From CAZECE01 sp964510525 (GTDB lineage Bacteria; Pseudomonadota; Gammaproteobacteria; Pseudomonadales; JANQJO01): a DNA stretch of 64,000 nt. Made by a program: the position numbers and the translations under genes. The notes below the pieces were generated by a model. It was not told the DNA's origin. It worked only from the letters and a program-made list of their open reading frames with translations, and did no database searches. The stretch covers positions 30,267-94,266 of the forward strand of contig CAZECE010000087.1 of NCBI GenBank assembly GCA_964510525.1. Reading direction: 5' to 3'. Shown piece by piece: positions 1 through 8,033 of this stretch (the stretch's first letter is position 1; every line of letters begins with the position of its first letter).

Positions 1-1946
1 AAGCCCCCTCCCAAATAGAGCGACACCAACAAGCCAATAAGGCTTTCGGACTTTCCCGCAGCGAATTCGTGCGACTGAATATTGAAAAAGGCCCCGCTAA
101 ACCCTTTGATGTTGAGATTAACCTAAACGGAATGTCATCTACAATTGAACTAACCCCAGTATCAATCCGTTCTCCCAACTTTAAGTTATTAATCCAACAA
201 CCCGACGGTTCCCTAGAACCAACAGAACCAGGCCCCATTAGTACTTATCGAGGTATTATTAAAGAAACGCCCGGTAGTAAGGTGGCGGCATCATTAACGG
301 ACGAAGGATTAAAAGCCCGCATCATCTACCCTGATGGCAATGAAGTTTGGCTCACCCCTCTAGGCAAACAAATTCCTGGCAGCCAAAAAGGCGATCACAT
401 TGCTTTTCGGTTGGCGGATTCTACTGAAGAACCAGGTACCTGCGGCGCCAAAGGTCACAGCAGCACCTCAATCGATTTTTCGGCGGCCCATTCGGACAAT
501 ACAAACCTTAGCGAGTCAACTTCCGTAAGCCCAACAACTTCAACAGCCAGTGCTACTCAAGTAACTGAAATCGCCATTGATGCCGACTACGAATATTTCC
601 AAACCTTTGGTTCGATAGAAGCCACCACCAACCGCATTCAAGAAATCATTAACTCCGCGAACATTCAGTATGAGCGTGATGTACAGATCACCCACACCAT
701 CAGCCAAATCATCATCCGATCTTCAGCCAATGACCCATACACATCCACCAACGCATCGGACGTGTTATATGAATTTCGCAATCATTGGAATCAAAACCAC
801 ACCAACATTCAACGCGATATCAGCCACCTTTTTACAGGAAAGAATCTAGATGGCGGCACCATTGGCATCGCCTGGCTGGGCGTTATATGTAATGGCAACT
901 ACGGTTACGGAGTTTCACAGCACCTGTCTAACTTCGGCGCCGCCACTATTCTCACGGCTCATGAATTAGGTCATAACTGGGATGCTTACCATTGTGATTG
1001 CGTCGAATACACAATGAACCCTTTTATCTCAAGCTCAGCCACCACCCGATTCGAACCCAATACCAGCATACCTTCTATCTCTAACTTTCGAGACAGTCGA
1101 TCTTGCCTAGATGACACCACCAGCGAACCTCCTGCTGCTCCCAACGCGCTAACAGCTGTAGCTACCTCTCATACAGAGATTGCATTAAACTGGAATGATA
1201 ACGCCAATAACGAATCTTCTTATGAAATTGCACGCTCAAGAGATGGCGTGACATGGGCGATCTTAACGACCCTGGGTGCAGAAACGAATACCTATAAAGA
1301 CACGCAACTCAACCCACTTACAACGTATTTTTACAAAGTCAGAGCCAATAACAATTTAGGGGCATCGGATTACTCCAACGAAGCTCAGGCAACCACCGAA
1401 GACATTCCGCCACCTCCAGAAGCACCAACCAATTTGACGGCCAGCATTAACGAAAACAACACCAACATAACACTGGAATGGCAAGATAACGCATTTAATG
1501 AGACCGGCTTTGAAATCGAACGCAGCAATAACAGTATCGATTGGCGCCTTATTAGAGACTTGAATTCAGTTAACGAGACAGGTTACACAGACGACTCAGA
1601 ACTACAGCCAAACAAAACCTACTTTTACCGTGTTCGAACGGTTAACAGCACTGGCGAATCGGCTTACAGTAACGTTGCTTCAGCCACGACACCAAACGTA
1701 ATCTTGCTGGCCCCCCTCCAAACAAAAAGAAGCAAAGGCAGTAAAAGCGTTATATTAACCTGGCAAGGGGGAATCGGCAGCACGGTTCGAATCCTCAGGA
1801 ATGGTTCCAACATCGAATCTTCAGCGCCCAATACAGGCTCTTATACCGACTCACTCGGCAAGACTCGTGGCGCGAAAAGCTTTACGTATCAGATTTGTGA
1901 GCGTGATGGGTCAAAATGTTCGAACACCAGAACCGCTTCGTTCTAG
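1..1946 (+). CDS. Secreted reprolysin-like zinc metalloprotease with two fibronectin III domains (5' partial)
   Basis: The reading frame is open from base 3 to the left edge, so the GTG at 69 is probably internal and the true start, with a signal peptide, lies outside the window. The visible part has a propeptide-like segment, then a catalytic domain with the zinc motif HELGHNWDAYH (about 960-992) and a downstream YTMNP that fits a Met-turn, which together indicate a metzincin of the M12B-like group. The usual glycine of HEXXHXXGXXH is Asp here. Two fibronectin type III domains follow (about 1130-1400 and 1420-1690), then a short beta-rich C-terminal domain. The role inferred is extracellular protein degradation, with the FnIII modules as spacers or binding units. 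A terminator follows 25 bases after the stop. Family is clear; substrate is unknown. Confidence 0.8.
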   Translation, partial: APSQIERHQQANKAFGLSRSEFVRLNIEKGPAKPFDVEINLNGMSSTIELTPVSIRSPNFKLLIQQPDGSLEPTEPGPISTYRGIIKETPGSKVAASLTDEGLKARIIYPDGNEVWLTPLGKQIPGSQKGDHIAFRLADSTEEPGTCGAKGHSSTSIDFSAAHSDNTNLSESTSVSPTTSTASATQVTEIAIDADYEYFQTFGSIEATTNRIQEIINSANIQYERDVQITHTISQIIIRSSANDPYTSTNASDVLYEFRNHWNQNHTNIQRDISHLFTGKNLDGGTIGIAWLGVICNGNYGYGVSQHLSNFGAATILTAHELGHNWDAYHCDCVEYTMNPFISSSATTRFEPNTSIPSISNFRDSRSCLDDTTSEPPAAPNALTAVATSHTEIALNWNDNANNESSYEIARSRDGVTWAILTTLGAETNTYKDTQLNPLTTYFYKVRANNNLGASDYSNEAQATTEDIPPPPEAPTNLTASINENNTNITLEWQDNAFNETGFEIERSNNSIDWRLIRDLNSVNETGYTDDSELQPNKTYFYRVRTVNSTGESAYSNVASATTPNVILLAPLQTKRSKGSKSVILTWQGGIGSTVRILRNGSNIESSAPNTGSYTDSLGKTRGAKSFTYQICERDGSKCSNTRTASF

Positions 1947-1970
1947 TCATTTACGTAACAAACATTTGTT

Positions 1971-2004
1971 AAAAAATGAGGGCCGTTACGAACCCTCGTT
2001 TTTT
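1971..2004. terminator. Bidirectional rho-independent terminator
   Basis: GAGGG (1978-1982) pairs with CCCTC (1993-1997), extended by a T-G wobble and flanked by six A on the left and six T on the right, so it works on both strands. It separates the metalloprotease from the convergent gene. The stop codon of the minus-strand gene (1986-1988) lies in the loop. Confidence 0.85.
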
Positions 2005-2618
2005 GACAAATTACTGAGCTGGACGCCGTACAACCCAACATCCTCTCCAGCACTTTTTATTGCAGCGTCGAAACTCAACTCAGTAGCCGCAATATTTTTA
2101 CGATGATCGGGCATTTCACCGGCATTCACCATGTTTTGAAGATCTTCAAAATCATCACCAACTTGCTCAAACTCTTTTACTTCCGGACCCAAAGTGTCCC
2201 AGTCTTTTAAGGCAGCGAAGCTTTCTAGTACATCATTCATCAGTTTATGCAAAGCAACTTGGTTGGCCACAATAATAGGCTTAGAAGATTTCATTAATTT
2301 CAAACAAACTGAAATTGCAAGGTTCAGCCCTTCACCCTTTGCAGAATCAGCCTGCGGACCATCTTTACACCCACTTTTTTTGATTTCACTGGATAGAAAA
2401 TTGGTAACGAGCTGGCAATCCCTTTTAAACACCATGTCATTCTTACTATTTAAATATAAACGTTGCCTGAAATTGTTCCGCATCGCAGAAACTTTTCGAA
2501 GGATTGAGCTCTCTTGGCCTTCGCTGACTTCGACTTTTTTTTCTTTCGATACATACTCATTTAGAACGCCAATCAAACCTGACAACTCTTTTTGAGTAAC
2601 TGATGATTTAGAATCCAC
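1986..2618 (-). CDS. Hypothetical soluble protein
   Basis: I do not recognise this protein. It is about 210 residues, predicted mostly helical, with no signal peptide or membrane segment from the chosen start. The frame can be extended to a GTG at 2654, but the GTG at 2618 has GAGG five bases upstream and gives a normal soluble N-terminus, so I prefer it. The middle contains two scattered cysteines and a hydrophobic helix around ISVCLKLM; the C-terminal half is rich in Asp and Glu. It follows serB by about 40 bases on the same strand and may be cotranscribed with it. It ends in the shared terminator. No function is proposed. Confidence 0.6.
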   Translation of the reverse strand: MDSKSSVTQKELSGLIGVLNEYVSKEKKVEVSEGQESSILRKVSAMRNNFRQRLYLNSKNDMVFKRDCQLVTNFLSSEIKKSGCKDGPQADSAKGEGLNLAISVCLKLMKSSKPIIVANQVALHKLMNDVLESFAALKDWDTLGPEVKEFEQVGDDFEDLQNMVNAGEMPDHRKNIAATELSFDAAIKSAGEDVGLYGVQLSNLSKNEGS

Positions 2619-2658
2619 CGCAACCTCACGTTTACACCAGAATAAAAGGCACACAAGG

Positions 2659-3525
2659 TTAACAAAAACTCAATAAACAATCCAACCCACGACAACTCAA
2701 TGCCACATCGGCCGACTCTGCAACCGCCGGCTTTGCTCGATACGCAATCCCTAAACCCGCCGCCTTTAACATTGGGATATCATTGGCCCCATCCCCAACC
2801 ACGACAACATCCTCTAAACCAGCACCGGTTTCCCTCACCAACCGCTGAAGAAGATGCAGCTTATAATCACCGTCTATCACATCTCCTTCCACAGCGCCTG
2901 TTAAGCGCCCGCCTAAAACGTCTAATTTATGTGCAAACACGCGATCAAAGCCAAAATCGGCTTGTAAGCGCTCAGCAAACAAATCGAAACCACCCGAGAT
3001 GATCGCCGTTTTAATGCCTTTGGTTTTTAACCCTGAGACCAAGGTACCCAAACCCGGCGTGGTGGGTAATCGATCAGCCACTTTTTGCACTTCGGCATAA
3101 TCCAATCCTTTCAAATAAGCCATTCTCTTTGCAAAACTGGCTTTGAAATCCAGGTCTCCACGCATTGCTTGCTCGGTAATCGCACCAACCGCCTCTTGCA
3201 CACCCGCCAAGGCCGCCAGCTCATCGATCACTTCGGTTTCTATAACGGTCGAATCCATATCAAAGACCCACCATTTTTGGGGCCGTGCTACGACCTCCTT
3301 GGGTAACGCCACCACATCACATTCACCATAACAGCGCATAGAACCCATTTGTCTAAAGAGAACTCCGACCTGATGCTGAGCCACCTTTACATCCACCCAC
3401 CAGCATGTGGGGGTCTCTTGAATGCCCTCAGCCCCAAGAATACCCTCCAGTTGAGCGCACTGATCAGCGACCCAGTCTTCACTCACCCCTGGGCCGAAAA
3501 AAAACACTTGATAGGTTATATCCAC
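2659..3525 (-). CDS. serB: Phosphoserine phosphatase SerB
   Basis: This cytosolic HAD-family enzyme removes phosphate from L-phosphoserine, the last step of serine synthesis. The catalytic signature FDMDSTVIETEVIDELA starts at about residue 88, with nucleophile Asp89 and acid Asp91. The substrate-binding segment ISGGFDLF and the metal loop VVVGDGANDIPMLKAAG are both present. The first 80 residues form the regulatory-type N-terminal domain usual in proteobacterial SerB, and the length of 288 is normal. The start is a GTG without a strong ribosome-binding site. It is divergent from the adenylate cyclase gene across 179 bases, which must carry promoters for both; I could not assign them securely. 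Confidence 0.93.
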   Translation of the reverse strand: MDITYQVFFFGPGVSEDWVADQCAQLEGILGAEGIQETPTCWWVDVKVAQHQVGVLFRQMGSMRCYGECDVVALPKEVVARPQKWWVFDMDSTVIETEVIDELAALAGVQEAVGAITEQAMRGDLDFKASFAKRMAYLKGLDYAEVQKVADRLPTTPGLGTLVSGLKTKGIKTAIISGGFDLFAERLQADFGFDRVFAHKLDVLGGRLTGAVEGDVIDGDYKLHLLQRLVRETGAGLEDVVVVGDGANDIPMLKAAGLGIAYRAKPAVAESADVALSCRGLDCLLSFC

Positions 3526-3704
3526 TGCTGTTGTACCACGTAATCATTCACCGAAGAGCGCGATCTTATATTAGTGAAAACACACCTGTCTAACATCTTC
3601 ACAATCGCAACCAGGGCATCTGCAAAAAACACCCCCCTTCTAACGTGGATTTCTGAGCATGAAGTTTGATAAAATTTTCTGTTCTCAGCCCATTTCTGTG
3701 AACT

Positions 3705-5183
3705 ATGACTCAAATATCCTCCAGCCAGGTTAATCCGCCATCGCCATCTGCGCACCAACCATCTGCGTCCCGCAGAGGTAAACTCAGCGTGGCTCAAAAG
3801 CTTGGGCTTCTCATTTCTGCCATCACCTTTTTAACCTTATCAACCTTATGGTTAATCGTTTCGTATCATCTTTCAGCCGTTTTGGAAGAACAAGTCGATG
3901 TCTTAGGGCATACGATCGCCACCCAAACCGCCGCATCAACAGCCGAACTGGTGTTGGCCGAAGATCTGCTAAGCCTGAATGTCATTCTCTCCCAAGCCGT
4001 ACAAACCGATAACATCGTTTATGCCCGTATTCGTAACGTTAATAATGAAATCATCTCGGAGTCTGGCGAGGGTCTATTCCCAACCAACACCCCGCTACCC
4101 AGCCACTTGGCGCTTTTTTCAGCCCCCATTACCTTTCAAGACGTAACAGCCGGCTTTTCAGACATCATTATTGATAAAACCTCAATGAATTTTGCCATCA
4201 AACAAAGCATCCACTGGATGGCCATTGCCACGCTGGCCCTCTTAGCCTTAAGCGTCATTTTTGCGATGTTTTTAGGTCGTAACATCAGTGAACCAATTCT
4301 CAGGCTCACTCAAGCAACAATGGCCATTCGTAACGGCAACCTGGGGTTTCGCATTGAAGAAAAACGCACCGATGAACTGGGTATTTTAATCGACAGTTTT
4401 AATGATATGGCAACAGGCTTGAAAGAACGCGACCAAATGAAGAACGCCCTTAATCGCTACATGGACCCAAAGATTGCCGACAAAGTCATGGTGGACGCTG
4501 AGCACTCTTTTGTACCAATGGGGTACGCAAAAGCCACCATATTATTTGTTGATATCGTTAATTTTACCGGCCTATGCGAAAAACTCACCCCAGAGCAAGT
4601 TGCTAACATTCTGAACGTATACTATGACGTCCTCAACAAATCGATGACCACCTTTGGCGGCGTTATCGACAAATTCATTGGCGATGGTGCCATGGTACTG
4701 TTCGGCGCGCCAAAAAAAGACCCCGAACACAGCTTCAATGCCATTTGCGCAGCGTCACTCTTCCTTGAACTCAGCAAGCATCTTCACCAAGTAGCCCCTG
4801 AATTCCAGCACATCGAATATCGATTGGGCTTGCATACAGGCGAGCTCATTGCGGGCTCACTAGGCGGCCAGGACCGACTGCAGTACACGGCCGTAGGCGA
4901 CACCGTTAACATTGCCTCTCGCCTATGCCAGTTGGGCGCCAGCAATTACGTTACTCTAAGCGAGCAGACCCACGAGCAAGCCTTTGGTCACAGCCGCATG
5001 AACATCACCCAACTTGGCCCTTGTGCGGTAAAAGGCAAGACCCAACAAATTGAAACTTACCGGCTGGATCAATTACACTCCCCGCATGCCGAGCTCATCC
5101 AACAAAAAGCGCTCTATCTTTTGCAACAACTGAAAACAAAGAACGCTGATAAGGCCTCCAATGAAACCTCATACTGCGCATAA
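3705..5183 (+). CDS. Membrane-bound class III adenylate cyclase with HAMP domain
   Basis: Predicted to make cAMP from ATP. Domains in order: membrane helix at about 33-55, a small periplasmic sensor domain to about 165, a second helix at 171-190, HAMP at 191-243, and a class III cyclase catalytic domain from about 275 to 455. The metal-binding aspartates are in FVDIVNFTG (Asp283) and KFIGDGAMVLFG (Asp327). The YTAVGDTVNIASRL segment supplies the base-recognition residues and the transition-state Asn402 and Arg406, so the enzyme should be active. Lys323 together with Asp399/Thr400 favours ATP over GTP. It overlaps the next gene by 23 bases, which suggests an operon with that lipoprotein. The signal sensed is unknown. 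A cAMP phosphodiesterase (cpdA) lies elsewhere in the window. Confidence 0.88.
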   Translation: MTQISSSQVNPPSPSAHQPSASRRGKLSVAQKLGLLISAITFLTLSTLWLIVSYHLSAVLEEQVDVLGHTIATQTAASTAELVLAEDLLSLNVILSQAVQTDNIVYARIRNVNNEIISESGEGLFPTNTPLPSHLALFSAPITFQDVTAGFSDIIIDKTSMNFAIKQSIHWMAIATLALLALSVIFAMFLGRNISEPILRLTQATMAIRNGNLGFRIEEKRTDELGILIDSFNDMATGLKERDQMKNALNRYMDPKIADKVMVDAEHSFVPMGYAKATILFVDIVNFTGLCEKLTPEQVANILNVYYDVLNKSMTTFGGVIDKFIGDGAMVLFGAPKKDPEHSFNAICAASLFLELSKHLHQVAPEFQHIEYRLGLHTGELIAGSLGGQDRLQYTAVGDTVNIASRLCQLGASNYVTLSEQTHEQAFGHSRMNITQLGPCAVKGKTQQIETYRLDQLHSPHAELIQQKALYLLQQLKTKNADKASNETSYCA

Positions 5184-6120
5184 CCCCCGTGCCCTTGAGG
5201 AACCACACCTGAAGCAACCGACATATTTAAAATCCATCAGCGAATCTAGCCCTGCCCGAAACCTATTACTGTGCGGCTTAATACTGATCCTAACCGGTTG
5301 CAGTCACCTTCCGAACATGCCGCTTTGGCAAAAGCCCCCTGCGGGAAAATCAGAAAAAATCCAACGCTTCGTGATTGGCTCTAACATCGCCTTTCTAAAA
5401 TGGACGCAAAGCGAGCAGCAGCTATACGAAGAGCTGATCAAACAATTCCCACAACGACGCGATTATTCCGTCGCCCTACAAAAACACCAATCGCAACAAA
5501 AGAAAGTCACCGCTAAACTCAGTGATAACTGTCATCGACTCACCCCTGAAACACAATTCTTTTTAGTCCATCAATGTGTCACGACCTTGTCTTCAGTGCC
5601 TTTAACCGATGCACAGCAACAACAATTAACCCAGATGCAAGCCACGTTACAAAAAGTTGAAATCGCTCTTACAGACTCGATCAGAACCATTCGCAGCCAC
5701 CAACCCGATAAAATAACAGCCCAAGAGGCACCCCCACAAGACATCACCTCGCAGCAACTGGACAACATCCTAACTTCACACCAGCAAGCCATTACCTCGG
5801 GTGACCTATTGACAGCAAAGGTTATTCATCAAACGCTTCTAGAACAGCCCCAGCTGTCCAGCAAACAGCTAAAGCGCTTACAAGCGCAACATGTTATCTT
5901 CAAACAAAAAGTGCGAATTTTGGATCAATACGCCGATCAGCTCTACCAACAAAAATCCGTTGCCGAAGCCCAAGCCATTTGGTCATTATTACTGAAGTTA
6001 AATGAAACCCCCGAACTGTTAAACAAACAACTGCGCGCCAAAAAGGTACTAGAAAATTTACGCGAACTCAGACAAGATGGTCACATATTAAATCCAACAA
6101 CCGACCAATCCAGAAACTGA
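5161..6120 (+). CDS. Predicted lipoprotein cotranscribed with the adenylate cyclase
   Basis: The protein has a lipoprotein signal: a hydrophobic stretch around NLLLCGLILILTGC ends in the lipobox LTGC, with the cysteine at about residue 47. The N-region before it is longer than usual, but I see no better start codon closer to it. The mature part is helical, rich in Gln and Lys, with repeated glutamine runs, probably coiled coil or TPR-like. It overlaps the 3' end of the cyclase by 23 bases, so the two are probably translationally coupled. I infer a periplasmic accessory role, perhaps feeding the sensor domain of the cyclase, but that is inference from position only. I do not recognise the family. 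Confidence 0.65.
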   Translation: MKPHTAHNPRALEEPHLKQPTYLKSISESSPARNLLLCGLILILTGCSHLPNMPLWQKPPAGKSEKIQRFVIGSNIAFLKWTQSEQQLYEELIKQFPQRRDYSVALQKHQSQQKKVTAKLSDNCHRLTPETQFFLVHQCVTTLSSVPLTDAQQQQLTQMQATLQKVEIALTDSIRTIRSHQPDKITAQEAPPQDITSQQLDNILTSHQQAITSGDLLTAKVIHQTLLEQPQLSSKQLKRLQAQHVIFKQKVRILDQYADQLYQQKSVAEAQAIWSLLLKLNETPELLNKQLRAKKVLENLRELRQDGHILNPTTDQSRN

Positions 6121-6151
6121 CCCATTATCCAAAAGCCGACAAGCCTGAAAT

Positions 6152-7063
6152 ATGATTTCCGCACCACGTCTTAGCATGATTAACGCCAAAAACTGGCCTC
6201 TCCTCAAAGAAAAGGCAAGCCTTTACATAGCCCTCACGCGATTAAACAAACCTGTGGGTATTTTTTTACTGCTCTGGCCGACACTGAGCGCCCTTTGGTT
6301 AGCCGCAGAAGGGCACCCCAGCTGGAAATTAGTGGTGATTTTTACGCTCGGCGTGACCTTAATGCGATCCGCTGGCTGCATCATAAATGACATCGCGGAT
6401 CGCCACTTGGACCGCAAAGTTCGCCGCACTCGCAACCGCCCTCTGGCGTTACAGCGCCTCACCGTAGGTGAAGCATTAATCGCTTTTATTCTGCTAATTT
6501 TGTGCGCCTTTTTGCTGGTGTTGCTGACCAACAAATTAACCGTACTCCTGTCCATTGCAGCTTTATGTCTGGCGTGCACCTACCCGTTTATGAAACGCTT
6601 TACCAACTTCCCGCAGCTCGTGCTAGGCATCGCTTTCGCCATGGGTATCCCTATGGCCTTCAGCGCCCATCAAAATACAGTGCCGCATATTGCCTGGTTA
6701 TTTTTTCTCAGTACCACGCTTTGGACCGTCGCCTACGACACCATTTACGCGATGATGGATCGAGAAGACGACATCCACGCCGGCATCAAATCCACAGCCA
6801 TTTTGTTTGGCGAACAAGACAGAATGATCGTCAGCCTGCTTCAAGCCCTGACAATTGTCGGTTTTTTTCTGGTCGGACAGCGTGCCGAGTTAAGTGGCAT
6901 TTATTATTTAGGACTAATCGCCATGCTGCTAAACTTTTGCTGGCAACATTGGCTGATGCACACCCCATCCACTGACAATTACTTCAAAGCCTTTGTCTTT
7001 AACACCTGGGCCGGCGCCAGTTTGTATTTAGGTATCGTTGCCCACTATTTATTTTTCTATTAA
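6152..7063 (+). CDS. ubiA: 4-hydroxybenzoate octaprenyltransferase UbiA
   Basis: An inner-membrane prenyltransferase that attaches the polyprenyl chain to 4-hydroxybenzoate in ubiquinone synthesis. Two aspartate-rich motifs are visible: NDIADRHLD (Asn79-Asp87) and YAMMDREDDIHAG near residue 200, the Mg-diphosphate and substrate sites of the UbiA superfamily. There are eight or nine hydrophobic segments and the length of 303 is close to the usual 290. The ubiC gene often found just upstream is absent. The 3' end, including the stop codon, is tandemly duplicated (7048-7092). phoB and phoR follow, as in Pseudomonas. Confidence 0.93.
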   Translation: MISAPRLSMINAKNWPLLKEKASLYIALTRLNKPVGIFLLLWPTLSALWLAAEGHPSWKLVVIFTLGVTLMRSAGCIINDIADRHLDRKVRRTRNRPLALQRLTVGEALIAFILLILCAFLLVLLTNKLTVLLSIAALCLACTYPFMKRFTNFPQLVLGIAFAMGIPMAFSAHQNTVPHIAWLFFLSTTLWTVAYDTIYAMMDREDDIHAGIKSTAILFGEQDRMIVSLLQALTIVGFFLVGQRAELSGIYYLGLIAMLLNFCWQHWLMHTPSTDNYFKAFVFNTWAGASLYLGIVAHYLFFY

Positions 7064-7092
7064 TCAATTTTATTTTTCTATTAATCAATTTT
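7048..7092. repeat. 21-bp tandem duplication across the ubiA stop codon
   Basis: A 21-base unit occurs twice in direct tandem (7049-7069 and 7070-7090), with flanking bases extending the match slightly. The first copy contains the last codons and TAA of ubiA, so the second is a non-coding duplicate of the gene end. It suggests a slippage event that left the reading frame intact. Confidence 0.9.
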
Positions 7093-7136
7093 TGACGGAT
7101 TAGTTTCTTTTCGTACAAAATTACAACAACAAATAT

Positions 7137-7166
7137 GTCATTTCTTCGCAACAAATGTGCTATAAG
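7137..7166 (+). promoter_or_regulatory. Candidate phoB promoter with weak Pho-box half site
   Basis: TATAAG at 7161-7166 fits a -10 hexamer. About 20 bases upstream, TGTCAT (7137-7142) matches the half-site of a PhoB box, in the place where PhoB-dependent promoters lack a -35. Only one good half site is visible; the second repeat is poor. Autoregulation of phoB is well known, but the assignment here is tentative. Confidence 0.35.
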
Positions 7167-7223
7167 ATCGCGCTCTAGAGGCTAAACGAAGCAGCGTAAT
7201 CAAACCCACATGAGCAAAACTCT

Positions 7224-7913
7224 ATGAGCGAAACCAAAGTCCTCATTGTCGATGACGAGACCGCCATTTTAGATATGCTGTCCACAAACTTAGAAATCGC
7301 GGGTTTTCACTGCATCACCGCACCAAACACCCAGGATGCTTACAAACGCCTGTACAACGAAGGCCCAGATTTGCTGCTGCTCGATTGGATGCTACCAGGT
7401 ACCAGTGGTGTTGAGTTTGCCGCCCAACTTCGTAAAGAAGAAATTGGTGCAGAAATCCCGATCATCATGCTGACAGCTCGCAACAAAGAAGACAGCGCCA
7501 TCAAAGCATTGGATTCCGGTGTTGATGACTACATCACCAAGCCCTTTTCCACGCGAGAACTGATTTCCAGAATCCGCGCCGTCCTACGGCGCGCACCCAA
7601 TAAACAAAACCCCAAGTGCTTGGCAGCACAAGAGTTACTCTTAGACCCGGTCAGCCAGCGCGTCTCTGCGGCTGAGCAACCCATAGACATGGGCCCAACC
7701 GAGTTCCGTCTGCTTGAATTTTTCATGTCTCACCAAGACCGCGCCTATTCAAGAGCCCAATTACTGGATCATGTTTGGGGCAATAATGTCTACGTAGCCG
7801 ACCGAACCGTTGATGTTCACATCCGTCGCTTACGCAAAGCCTTATCTCTTTATAAGCTTGATCACTTTATTCAAACCGTCCGAGGCACAGGGTACCGCTT
7901 CTCCATCAAATAA
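7224..7913 (+). CDS. phoB: Phosphate regulon response regulator PhoB
   Basis: A receiver domain (residues 1-120) with acidic pocket Asp10/Asp11, phospho-acceptor Asp54 in LLLDWMLPG, and conserved Lys in YITKPFS, followed by an OmpR/PhoB winged-helix DNA-binding domain ending in VRGTGYRFS. The length of 229 equals E. coli PhoB. It activates genes for phosphate uptake under starvation when phosphorylated by PhoR, encoded next. Position after ubiA and before phoR is the classic gammaproteobacterial arrangement and separates it from other OmpR-family regulators. No pst or phoU genes lie in the window. Confidence 0.93.
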   Translation: MSETKVLIVDDETAILDMLSTNLEIAGFHCITAPNTQDAYKRLYNEGPDLLLLDWMLPGTSGVEFAAQLRKEEIGAEIPIIMLTARNKEDSAIKALDSGVDDYITKPFSTRELISRIRAVLRRAPNKQNPKCLAAQELLLDPVSQRVSAAEQPIDMGPTEFRLLEFFMSHQDRAYSRAQLLDHVWGNNVYVADRTVDVHIRRLRKALSLYKLDHFIQTVRGTGYRFSIK

Positions 7914-8033
7914 GCTCAAACCAAGCCCCTCCATCCCCCCTAGAACCACACACACGAGCCATTCACCACAGATACGTTTTCAAACAGAAGATTAAAGTAA
8001 AGCGGGTTCAACTCGCTGAAAACTCCTGTTATC

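Noticed and set aside
1801..2106. Plus-strand ORF overlapping the protease end and the terminator
   Set aside because: It would read through a strong terminator and is a shadow of the genes on both sides.
3516..3797. Minus-strand ORF spanning the serB/cyclase spacer
   Set aside because: Composition and sequence (basic, Trp/Arg-rich) look non-coding; it overlaps two convincing genes and has no recognisable domain.
7137..7166. Complete Pho box before phoB
   Set aside because: Only one half site is convincing; listed as a weak candidate rather than a full operator.
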